The translations under genes were made by a program, and so were the position numbers. The notes under the pieces were generated by a model. That model was not told where the DNA came from and ran no database searches. It was given only the letters and a program-made list of their open reading frames with translations. This document shows positions 7,128 through 18,101 of a DNA stretch of 64,000 nt, in pieces (within the stretch, counting starts at the first letter, position 1; each line of letters starts with the position of its first letter). This stretch comes from F22 sp963668535 (GTDB lineage: Bacteria; Bacteroidota; Bacteroidia; Bacteroidales; Bacteroidaceae): positions 1,054,001-1,118,000 of the forward strand of contig OY764867.1 of assembly GCA_963668535.1 (NCBI GenBank). The letters run 5' to 3'.

Positions 7128-8810
7128 ATGAAAAAAAATCGTTTTGGACTTCGAGTCCTTTTTCCCACAACTGTTATAGTAGCCTTGTTGGTTATTTTTA
7201 CGGCAGCAAGTGATCACAATTTTAAAGTGGCACAAAACATCAGTATTTTCAACAGCGTATTAAAAAATATAGACCTGTTTTATGTAGATACTATAGACGT
7301 AAACAAAACTGTAGGTACGGGCATTAACGCAATGCTCAATTCGTTAGATCCGTATACAACATACTATCCAGCAGAAGATGGTGGGGAACTGCAACAATTA
7401 CTAAAAAACGCCTACGGTGGTATTGGTTCTGTTATTACCTACAATGTAAAAACCAAACAAACTTTGATTGCAGAACCTTACGAGGGAATGCCTGCTCAAA
7501 AGGCTGGTTTAAAAGCTGGCGATGTTTTAGTCAAAATAGACAGTACTTGGCTAAAAGGTAAAACAAGTAGCCAAGTGAGCAAAATGTTGCGCGGTCCTAG
7601 CGGTACAGGATTTACATTATATATCCAACGACCTAACAGTAAAGACACTGTAGCTATTCCTATTGTTCGTAGGAATATTGAACTACCAACTGTAGCCTAT
7701 TATGGAATGCGCAAAGATAGCATTGGATATATTCAATTATCTACTTTCACAGGAGAGCCTGCTAAAGCATTCCGTAAAGCTTTGATGTCCCTTAAGGAGA
7801 AAGGTCTAAAAGGATTGGTTATTGACTTACGAAATAATGGCGGAGGACTTGTAGACCAAGCTATTGAAATCGCCAACTATTTTATCCCTGCAGACCAAGT
7901 TATCGCTCATACAAAAGGGCGTGATAAGCGCATGAATAACAGCTATAAAACCACAGAACAACCCATTGTTCCTAACCTACCCGTAGCAGTACTAGTCAAT
8001 AGCGGCTCCGCATCTGCCTCTGAAATCTTATCAGGAGCATTTCAAGACTTAGATCGTGGAGTCATCATAGGCACACGTACTTTTGGGAAAGGCCTTGTGC
8101 AATCAACTAGACGCTTACCTTATGGAGGCACCCTTAAAGTAACTACAGCCAAATACTATACACCTAGTGGACGTTGTGTTCAAGCCATTGATTACTCACA
8201 TCGCAATGCAGACGGTAGTGTTGGACGTATCCCAGACAGCTTAACACACGTTTTTCATACTAGTACTGGACGAGAAGTTAGAGACGGGGGAGGTATTACA
8301 CCAGACATAAAGCAAGAAGCTCCACGTATGCCCAATATTCTTTATTACATGGTCCGTGATCAAATTTTCTTTAACTTCGCTACAGCTTATTATCAAGCTC
8401 ATGATAGCATCGCTTCACCAGAGAAATTTGAAATAGACGATGCAACCTACAAAGCCTTTAAGGATTCAGTCATTCATTCAAAATTTACTTATGACCCACA
8501 ATCCAAAAAGATTCTTGAACAATTGAAAGAAGCTGCAAAATTTGAAGGCTACGCTAAGGATGCAGCACCAGAATTAAAGGCACTAGAAACTAAGCTTACT
8601 CATAATCTCAAAAAAGATTTAGACATTTTTGCTACACCAATAAAGAAAATGCTAGCCATAGAAATTGCGAAAAGATACTATTATCAAACTGGAGGTATTA
8701 TAGAAACTTTAAAAAACGATAGTATTTTAATGCGCGCAGAAAACATTCTAAAAGACCAATCGACGTACAAAAATATCCTATCTACTAAAGTGGACAATAA
8801 GAAAAAATAA
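7128..8810 (+). CDS. Carboxy-terminal processing protease, S41 family (CtpA-like)
   Basis: A 560-residue periplasmic or membrane-anchored serine protease that cleaves C-termini of envelope proteins. Order of parts: uncleaved signal/anchor helix at residues 10-27, N-terminal cap, PDZ domain at about 85-170 (GGIGSVITY through VVRRNIE), protease core at about 180-380 and a helical C-terminal extension. The Ser-Lys dyad is present: the second Ser of SASASE and the Lys of TFGKGLVQ 25 residues later, the same spacing as in Tsp. Length is typical for Bacteroidota CtpA. Start: ATG at 7128. A terminator hairpin follows at 8883. Confidence 0.95.
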   Translation: MKKNRFGLRVLFPTTVIVALLVIFTAASDHNFKVAQNISIFNSVLKNIDLFYVDTIDVNKTVGTGINAMLNSLDPYTTYYPAEDGGELQQLLKNAYGGIGSVITYNVKTKQTLIAEPYEGMPAQKAGLKAGDVLVKIDSTWLKGKTSSQVSKMLRGPSGTGFTLYIQRPNSKDTVAIPIVRRNIELPTVAYYGMRKDSIGYIQLSTFTGEPAKAFRKALMSLKEKGLKGLVIDLRNNGGGLVDQAIEIANYFIPADQVIAHTKGRDKRMNNSYKTTEQPIVPNLPVAVLVNSGSASASEILSGAFQDLDRGVIIGTRTFGKGLVQSTRRLPYGGTLKVTTAKYYTPSGRCVQAIDYSHRNADGSVGRIPDSLTHVFHTSTGREVRDGGGITPDIKQEAPRMPNILYYMVRDQIFFNFATAYYQAHDSIASPEKFEIDDATYKAFKDSVIHSKFTYDPQSKKILEQLKEAAKFEGYAKDAAPELKALETKLTHNLKKDLDIFATPIKKMLAIEIAKRYYYQTGGIIETLKNDSILMRAENILKDQSTYKNILSTKVDNKKK

Positions 8811-8882
8811 AGACAAACTTATTTAGAGAATAATGCTTTATATCTTCTTTTAAACTCTGTTTGAAACATGATATACCAATAT

Positions 8883-8911
8883 AAAGAGGCTCTCATTGAG
8901 GGCCTCTTTTT
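8883..8911 (+). terminator. Intrinsic terminator after the CtpA-like gene
   Basis: AAAGAGGC / GCCTCTTT stem (8883-8890 and 8902-8909) followed by a T-run. Confidence 0.8.
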
Positions 8912-8936
8912 GTATCCAACTTGTTCATATTCTGGA

Positions 8937-8960
8937 ATTATACACAGACTTGTGTATAAT
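8937..8960. repeat. Perfect 10-bp inverted repeat made of two facing DnaA-box-like 9-mers
   Basis: TTATACACA (8938-8946) faces TGTGTATAA (8951-8959) across a four-base spacer, the arms being perfect over 10 bp. There is no T-run after it, so it is not a normal terminator. The same design recurs at 9603 and 61418. Confidence 0.7.
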
Positions 8961-9099
8961 TTACTCTAGTTACATCATATACACATAAAGAATACACAGC
9001 TATTACGAGTGAGTAAATACAGGAGAACGATCTATATAGCTACAGAACTAGTACTAATCATTCTCTATTTTTGGCTCTACAGATAGCGTAAAATGCATC

Positions 9100-9285
9100 A
9101 TGGATGATAACCTCAAAGAAATCAATAGTCAAGTGGCTGGATACGAGCGTATGGCTCGATACGAAATCATGCCAGATGAGTTTGTCAAAACTCCTAAGAA
9201 AAGTATTAAGCGCTTTATGTACGAGGAAGGGTATGTTCCCTCTGAAGAAGAAGTAGCCCAAGAAGTCGTACAAACAAAAGCGTAA
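9100..9285 (+). pseudogene. C-terminal remnant of an AMP-forming acyl-CoA ligase gene, copy 1
   Basis: A 61-codon frame whose product reads like the extreme C-terminus of a long-chain acyl-CoA synthetase: EINSQVAGYERMARYEIM, then the EF-KTP-SIKRF-Y motif (DEFVKTPKKSIKRFMYEE) that carries the adenylation-domain C-terminal lysine region. The adenylation core is absent; in-frame sequence upstream to the stop at 9055 does not resemble a ligase. A terminator follows at 9311, as for an intact gene end. The fragment lies inside the duplicated rRNA segment and recurs at 60915 with one Glu-to-Lys change. It may be transcribed or translated, but it cannot be a whole ligase. The ligase at 29384 has a different C-terminus and is not the direct source. 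Confidence 0.7.
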
Positions 9286-9310
9286 CCCTCTAGCATTATA
9301 TGGGATATAG

Positions 9311-9345
9311 AAGAGACTCTACAAGTTGGAGTCTCTTTTCTTTTG
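9311..9345 (+). terminator. Intrinsic terminator of the ligase remnant, copy 1
   Basis: AAGAGACTC / GAGTCTCTT arms (9311-9319 and 9329-9337) followed by TTTCTTTT. Also present in copy 2 at 61126. Confidence 0.75.
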
Positions 9346-9434
9346 CGTCTACACATATGCGACTTTATATACTATAATCATATCTTGTCAAAGTAGAATA
9401 TACGTTGACTATAGGGCACTCCCAGTCAAAGTAC

Positions 9435-9500
9435 GCGAACTTTGATATCGGTGTTGGCGAACTTCGATGTCGTTGTTCGTGAACTTTGATATCGAAGTTG
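9435..9500. repeat. Three tandem 22-bp imperfect repeats, copy 1
   Basis: Head-to-tail units at 9435-9456, 9457-9478 and 9479-9500, each built as GYGAACTTYGATRTCG plus six variable bases, with a partial fourth unit (GTAAAC). The core AACTTTGATATCGAAGTT in unit 3 is nearly palindromic. Function unknown; present also at 61250. Confidence 0.85.
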
Positions 9501-9602
9501 GTAAACAACGACTGATGATAAGTAGTACAAAGATTATATACTGTTTAATACAGACACGCTGGGACTTACATACATGATTAGTGTCCTGTGCAAAAAGAAA
9601 TA

Positions 9603-9626
9603 GTTATACACATACTTGTGCATAAC
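9603..9626. repeat. Inverted pair of DnaA-box-like 9-mers, copy 1
   Basis: TTATACACA (9604-9612) faces TGTGCATAA (9617-9625) across four bases; one mismatch between arms. Same layout as 8937-8960. Confidence 0.65.
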
Positions 9627-9704
9627 CATTGTACATTATGTTGATAACAAACATAGTTCGTAATAAAAAGCGGAATAGTTAAGAATACATACCCCTGCAT
9701 AAAT

Positions 9705-9741
9705 AAAAAGAGACCTCCGAGATACATATCTCGAAGGCCTC
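9705..9741 (-). terminator. rRNA operon terminator, copy 1
   Basis: On the minus strand, GAGGCCTTCGAGAT pairs imperfectly with ATCTCGGAGGTCTC across a four-base loop, followed by TTTTTATTT. It lies directly after 5S. Confidence 0.85.
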
Positions 9742-9748
9742 ACTAAAA

Positions 9749-9858
<110 letters not shown>

Positions 9859-9915
9859 ATAAGGTAGACATATCGTACAAACAAATATCATTACTAAAGT
9901 AAAGAACATATACTA

Positions 9916-12796
<2,881 letters not shown>

Positions 12797-12959
12797 ATAC
12801 TCATTTAGTATTGCTACTAAATGGGCTCGTATAAATTCGTTACTTTACGGTTAATCTATCATTTACATGATTTCATAACAGAAAATTGGTTGTACAATAT
12901 GTCAAAGATCAATCTGAATAACGCCTCGATACTATAAAGCATCAAATAATTATTCTAAG

Positions 12960-13033
12960 TGGAGAATATCGGATTCGAACCGATGACCCCCTGCGTGCAA
13001 GGCAGGTGCTCTAGCCAGCTGAGCTAATCCCCC
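12960..13033 (-). tRNA. tRNA-Ala(TGC) in the rRNA spacer
   Basis: 74 nt; acceptor GGGGGAT / ATTCTCC, anticodon loop CTTGCAC giving TGC. Second tRNA of the 16S-23S spacer, the usual Ile-Ala order. About 160 bases without further features separate it from 23S. Confidence 0.96.
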
Positions 13034-13038
13034 GAAAG

Positions 13039-13112
13039 TAGTCCCACGCAGATTTGAACTGCGGACCTCTACATTATCAGTGTAGCGCTCTAACCAACTG
13101 AGCTATAGGACT
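13039..13112 (-). tRNA. tRNA-Ile(GAT) in the rRNA spacer
   Basis: 74 nt; acceptor AGTCCTA / TGGGACT, anticodon loop CTGATAA giving GAT. Lies 5 bases before tRNA-Ala in transcription order. Confidence 0.96.
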
Positions 13113-13255
13113 AGTTCAAAATAATCTGCTGTGTGATGGTACTCAGCTTCTTACTTTCTCTTATTTTATTTTATAACAACAAGCAAGCGTACAAGCTTAT
13201 CAAACCGATAAGTGTAATGTACTTGACACATTTAACTGTAAGTAGTCATCTCTCC

Positions 13256-14779
<1,524 letters not shown>

Positions 14780-15048
14780 AAAATATTATTTCACGATATA
14801 CATATTATATATATAACATGCACATCTAAGTTGATCTGTTTTATCAAGATGACCTGATTTCAAGTATTGGATTACACCTGTTTCAATATTAATATTGACG
14901 GTTTAATAATTGCTATTATAAAATCATAATAGCCTTGTACTACTTGTTGTTATGTAAATATCTTCAAAGAACACTTTTCTTTTTGTCTAACTCTCCGCAT
15001 GGTAGCTGGTTCACCATTGCAAACCTTGTTTCTTTCGGAAAGCGGATG
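14780..15048 (-). other. rRNA operon 5' leader
   Basis: About 260 bases between promoter P1 and 16S, AT-rich, presumably containing the upstream half of the 16S processing stem. No gene; the short frame at 14950-15153 overlaps the promoter and is rejected. Confidence 0.7.
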
Positions 15049-15080
15049 CAAAGATACAAGCTTTATTCTTACGCTCCAAA
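15049..15080 (-). promoter_or_regulatory. rRNA operon promoter P1
   Basis: Minus strand: TTTG (15077-15080), 20-base spacer, TATCTTTG (15049-15056), then CATCCGC. Full match to the Bacteroidota consensus. Confidence 0.8.
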
Positions 15081-15214
15081 TTATTTGAGCAGAAAATTTC
15101 AACTTTATTTTTAAGCCAAAACTCAAAAAGTATCTAAGCAAATGCAAACACAAAACGAGAAAAAAATCAATGCGGTTGGTTGACCGCAGGCACCTCGTTT
15201 CCTGATTGCGGATG

Positions 15215-15246
15215 CAAAAGTAGTGCTTTTAAACATACACACCAAA
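15215..15246 (-). promoter_or_regulatory. rRNA operon promoter P2
   Basis: Minus strand: TTTG (15243-15246), 20-base spacer, TACTTTTG (15215-15222), then CATCCGC. Lies 166 bases upstream of P1 with the same spacing and same downstream segment, so the operon has tandem promoters. Confidence 0.8.
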
Positions 15247-15547
15247 TAAATACAACAGAAATATGGATAAAACGTGGGCTTTTAACAGAAAAAGACAATG
15301 AAAAAGCAAGACAAGGAATGGACACATTGTATATATATAAACTAAGGAAGAGAAGTGATGTGCGCAATAGGTGCTCAAGAGGTTGCGAAGCTATGGCAGA
15401 AAAAGACGGAGTAGTAGGAGAACGACCTACTCTGCATGCATAGTAGGTACATCTCCTTTAAGGGAAACGCTACAGTCTATAGGAAGAGACACTGCTAAGA
15501 GTAAGGAGAAAACAAAGAAGAAAGTAGTCACACAAAACTAAGACAAC
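15247..15547. other. Gene-free stretch upstream of the rRNA promoters
   Basis: Purine-rich, no credible gene. A short hairpin (AGTAGG / CCTACT near 15413-15433) is visible but has no T-run. The 87-codon frame at 15180-15443 runs through promoter P2 and lacks protein-like composition. Confidence 0.6.
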
Positions 15548-15587
15548 AAAAAAAGAGGAAGCTCATTCAATATGAACTTCCTCTTTT
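15548..15587 (-). terminator. Terminator of tRNA-Leu copy 2
   Basis: Minus strand: long stem built on AAAAGAGGAAG / CTTCCTCTTTT followed by TTTGTTG. Duplicated at 15782. Confidence 0.85.
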
Positions 15588-15595
15588 ACCAATTG

Positions 15596-15677
15596 TGCGG
15601 CTGAAGGGACTCGAACCCCCACGTCTCTCGACACTAGATCCTAAGTCTAGCGCGGCTACCAATTACGCCACAGCCGC
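15596..15677 (-). tRNA. tRNA-Leu(TAG), downstream cassette
   Basis: 82 nt class II tRNA with long variable arm; acceptor GCGGCTG / CAGCCGC, anticodon loop CTTAGGA giving TAG. Differs from the other copy only at one base of the variable arm. Own promoter at 15725-15756. Confidence 0.94.
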
Positions 15678-15724
15678 ATGGTATACTTTTACATCACAAA
15701 ACAGAACGTTTTCTAATGCGAGTG

Positions 15725-15756
15725 CAAATATACAGCATCTACTTATATCATGCAAA
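15725..15756 (-). promoter_or_regulatory. Promoter of the downstream tRNA-Leu cassette
   Basis: Minus strand: TTTG (15753-15756), 20-base spacer, TATATTTG (15725-15732), then CACTCGC. Confidence 0.75.
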
Positions 15757-15781
15757 TATTACAGTAAAAAAATGACAACAA

Positions 15782-15821
15782 AAAAAAAGAGGAAGCTCAT
15801 TCAATATGAACTTCCTCTTTT
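15782..15821 (-). terminator. Terminator of the upstream tRNA-Leu cassette
   Basis: Same stem as at 15548 (AAAAGAGGAAG / CTTCCTCTTTT) with T-run on the minus strand. Confidence 0.85.
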
Positions 15822-15829
15822 ACCAAATG

Positions 15830-15911
15830 TGCGGCTGAAGGGACTCGAACCCCCACGTCTCACGACACTAGATCCTAAGTCTAGCGCGGCTACCAATTAC
15901 GCCACAGCCGC
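15830..15911 (-). tRNA. tRNA-Leu(TAG), upstream cassette
   Basis: 82 nt, anticodon TAG, 234 bases from its twin. The variable-arm loop base differs. Promoter, gene and terminator are all duplicated together. Confidence 0.94.
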
Positions 15912-15957
15912 ATGGTATACTTTTGCATCACAAACACTCTATTTTCTAATGCGAGTG

Positions 15958-15989
15958 CAAATATACAGCATCTATTTGGATCAACCAAA
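15958..15989 (-). promoter_or_regulatory. Promoter of the upstream tRNA-Leu cassette
   Basis: Minus strand: TTTG (15986-15989), 20-base spacer, TATATTTG (15958-15965), then CACTCGC, identical to the second cassette. Confidence 0.75.
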
Positions 15990-16133
15990 TTATTTGATAC
16001 TTTTTTTCAAAAAAAGTGCACATTTTTTTATTTAGGAGTATGTGTGATAGAAAAAAGTAGGGAATCGCCTTTGTTCATGGATAAAAGCTAAAAAAAGAAA
16101 CGTTAAGCAATTCTATTTAAAAACAAGACGAAT

Positions 16134-17171
16134 TTATTGTTGACCATGCTTGGCATCTAACAAAGAATCTATTGCAGCCTCGATAAAGGTATCCACTTGA
16201 TTTATTCTATCTGAGTCAGAAAAAGTCAATTCAACATCAGGCTCTATGCCAAATTCAATCAAATGCATCTGTTTATCATAAGTAGGCACTGCACTATAAC
16301 GCACTACCCAACCATTTGGCAATTCTGAAGAGAATGGCATCCCAGCACCACCACCCGTTTTAGTACCCATAACAGTCACATTAGGCATACTTTTCATACT
16401 GTTTGTAAAATCATTGGCCGCACTAAACACTTTGTGATCTGTCAATAAAACACAAGGTTTTAACCAACGAAACTTTGATGTAGAAGGTTTAACATACAGA
16501 GCTTCTGGGCTAGAGAAGGTATCATGAGCAGCCCCAGTTTTATGCATAATATAGCCAACTAATTGTTTTTCATCTGTAAATCGACTAGCTATGCGTGAAG
16601 AATACACCAACGACCCACCACTATTATTGCGAATATCCAAAATAAGCCCATCACAAATAGCCAAATAAGACAGAGCCTCATTCAGCCCACTATCGCTAAC
16701 AGCATCAGCAAAGCTACTATAAGAGATATACCCAATATTGTCAGAAAGAATTTTATACTTCAATCCCCCTGCAATACGATAGTCAGTACCTAAATAAACA
16801 TCTTGAATACTCGGATAGAAAGCCACTGGATAATCTTCATACCAAGTCCAATAACGTCCCAAGTTTGCATTACTGGATAAATTGACATGCCCATCTTTCA
16901 ATTCTGTCAACATATCACAAAGCACTTCAAAAAGTCCCTCATCAGACATATCTGGCGAAATACGTGACTTATATTTGTCATAGACTGCATCCCAGTCAAT
17001 ATGCTTATCTTCAAAAAAGCAATACCCTCTATCTAAGATTGTCCACAAAGCATCAAAGTTACCTTGTGGAGTATCTTTAGCCTCATCTGGACGAATACAA
17101 GATGCACACAGTCCCAACAAAATAAAGAGACTCCATGCAAGACATTGCATCGGTTTTATAACTCTACTCAT
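16134..17171 (-). CDS. S41-family peptidase lipoprotein (IRBP/tricorn-like core)
   Basis: A 345-residue predicted lipoprotein: signal peptide with lipobox LCASC and lipidated C25. An N-terminal cap (NFDALWTILDRGYCFFEDKH) precedes an S41 core with the LILDIRNNSGG strand and the nucleophile Ser in VFSAANDF. The Lys general base of CtpA (TFGKG) is replaced by TKTGGG, as in the IRBP-like branch that uses other residues. There is no PDZ domain. Substrate unknown. It follows the DUF3316 gene after 48 bases and parC before that, so it may be the last gene of the parC transcript. The ATG at 17171 gives the best signal peptide. Confidence 0.88.
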   Translation of the reverse strand: MSRVIKPMQCLAWSLFILLGLCASCIRPDEAKDTPQGNFDALWTILDRGYCFFEDKHIDWDAVYDKYKSRISPDMSDEGLFEVLCDMLTELKDGHVNLSSNANLGRYWTWYEDYPVAFYPSIQDVYLGTDYRIAGGLKYKILSDNIGYISYSSFADAVSDSGLNEALSYLAICDGLILDIRNNSGGSLVYSSRIASRFTDEKQLVGYIMHKTGAAHDTFSSPEALYVKPSTSKFRWLKPCVLLTDHKVFSAANDFTNSMKSMPNVTVMGTKTGGGAGMPFSSELPNGWVVRYSAVPTYDKQMHLIEFGIEPDVELTFSDSDRINQVDTFIEAAIDSLLDAKHGQQ

Positions 17172-17219
17172 TATTTAGAAGTTGTTATTTATAATATTAT
17201 ACACGCCCCACACAAATCA

Positions 17220-18101
17220 CTAACGTTTTATCAAAGAATACAAATCGACAACACACCCCACCATAAATAAGTGCGAGTAGCTATGTGATTCCAAGTCGTG
17301 AAGACGAGATTGCTGAATATCCATAAGATAACTAAAACGCCATGTAGTTTTCATGAAAGGGACATCAATAGAAAAACGTTGGGTGCATGATGGATGATTA
17401 CCCATCCACGTCATACTAGTGGGAAAATCATGCCCATCTACTGTGAAAATCTCATAGTAAGACTCTCCATAATGCGGTGCAAAAACACATCCAACCACTG
17501 GAATTTGTATAGAATAACTTGCCCGTAAAGGATAGTTCCATAGACTAAAGTCATAGCTCGTCATACCAGAAGCATTTAGATGTGTACCGAGGCGTAAAGA
17601 TCCTGGGTTGTTCCCATTTCTCATGTTGTATAAGCCACCCAATTGCAGCTCTCCAGTTGCCCCACCCATAACTTGCCACCTAGGCGACAACAACCATTTA
17701 TGCAGTAGTCCCCACTGTGCGGAGAGCAATAAAGAAGCAGTAATATTATCTTCGGCTGGACTTTCAGAATACCCTATTCGTCCTTGTAAAATACGTTGAA
17801 AAGCCCAACGATTTCCACCTTGCCAAGACAAATCTCGATACAATTCCTGATGAAGACGAAATTCAAACCCTTCATATTCCCATGGAGAAAGATACGAATC
17901 ATATTCATTAAGATACCCTACACCTAGCGTGGTAGCAATATGCCTCACCCTACATGGATTAATATCATCATAATTTAAGATCTTTGCTGATGTACCAGCA
18001 GGAAGCATCTGTTGACCATAAACGAAACTTGACAGCAGTCCCCCCAGCAAAAAAAGCAGGCTTGTATATAGACGTCTCATACACTGGATATTTTTATTCA
18101 T
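17220..18101 (-). CDS. DUF3316-type Bacteroidota outer-membrane-like protein
   Basis: A 293-residue protein with a signal peptide (MRRLYTSLLFLLGGLLSSFV...GQQ) and a body rich in aromatic, alternating strands (GRIGYSESPAEDN, YSIQIPVVGCVFAPHYGESY, WRFSYLMDI), suggesting a beta-barrel at the outer membrane. I recognise it as resembling the DUF3316 family; its role is unknown. The ATG at 18101 overlaps the parC stop (ATGAATAA), which suggests translational coupling; ATG at 18080 would also leave a complete signal peptide, while the longer frame to 18116 is less likely. The gene order parC, DUF3316, S41 seems to be a Bacteroidales arrangement, as far as I recall. Confidence 0.75.
   Translation of the reverse strand: MNKNIQCMRRLYTSLLFLLGGLLSSFVYGQQMLPAGTSAKILNYDDINPCRVRHIATTLGVGYLNEYDSYLSPWEYEGFEFRLHQELYRDLSWQGGNRWAFQRILQGRIGYSESPAEDNITASLLLSAQWGLLHKWLLSPRWQVMGGATGELQLGGLYNMRNGNNPGSLRLGTHLNASGMTSYDFSLWNYPLRASYSIQIPVVGCVFAPHYGESYYEIFTVDGHDFPTSMTWMGNHPSCTQRFSIDVPFMKTTWRFSYLMDIQQSRLHDLESHSYSHLFMVGCVVDLYSLIKR

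Larger units (their letters stand above)
9286..9748. other. Gene-free stretch between ligase remnant and 5S rRNA
   Basis: It holds the remnant's terminator (9311-9345), three 22-bp tandem repeats (9435-9500), a dyad of TTATACACA-type boxes (9603-9626) and the rRNA operon terminator (9705-9741). Frames seen on the minus strand here are shadows or run into 5S and are not credible. Confidence 0.8.

Noticed and set aside
9058..9356. Minus-strand frames of 71 and 75 codons opposite the ligase remnant (also at 60873-61171)
   Set aside because: They are shadows of the plus-strand frame, which has a recognisable ligase C-terminus; they look duplicated only because the DNA is.
9435..9500. CRISPR-like repeats
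   Set aside because: Units are contiguous with no spacers, only three, and no cas genes are present.
15180..15443. 87-codon frame upstream of the rRNA operon
   Set aside because: Runs across promoter P2, no domain, composition not protein-like.
15595..16035. 146-codon frame with an internal repeat
   Set aside because: It is the antisense reading of two tRNA-Leu genes; the repeat is the tRNA duplication.
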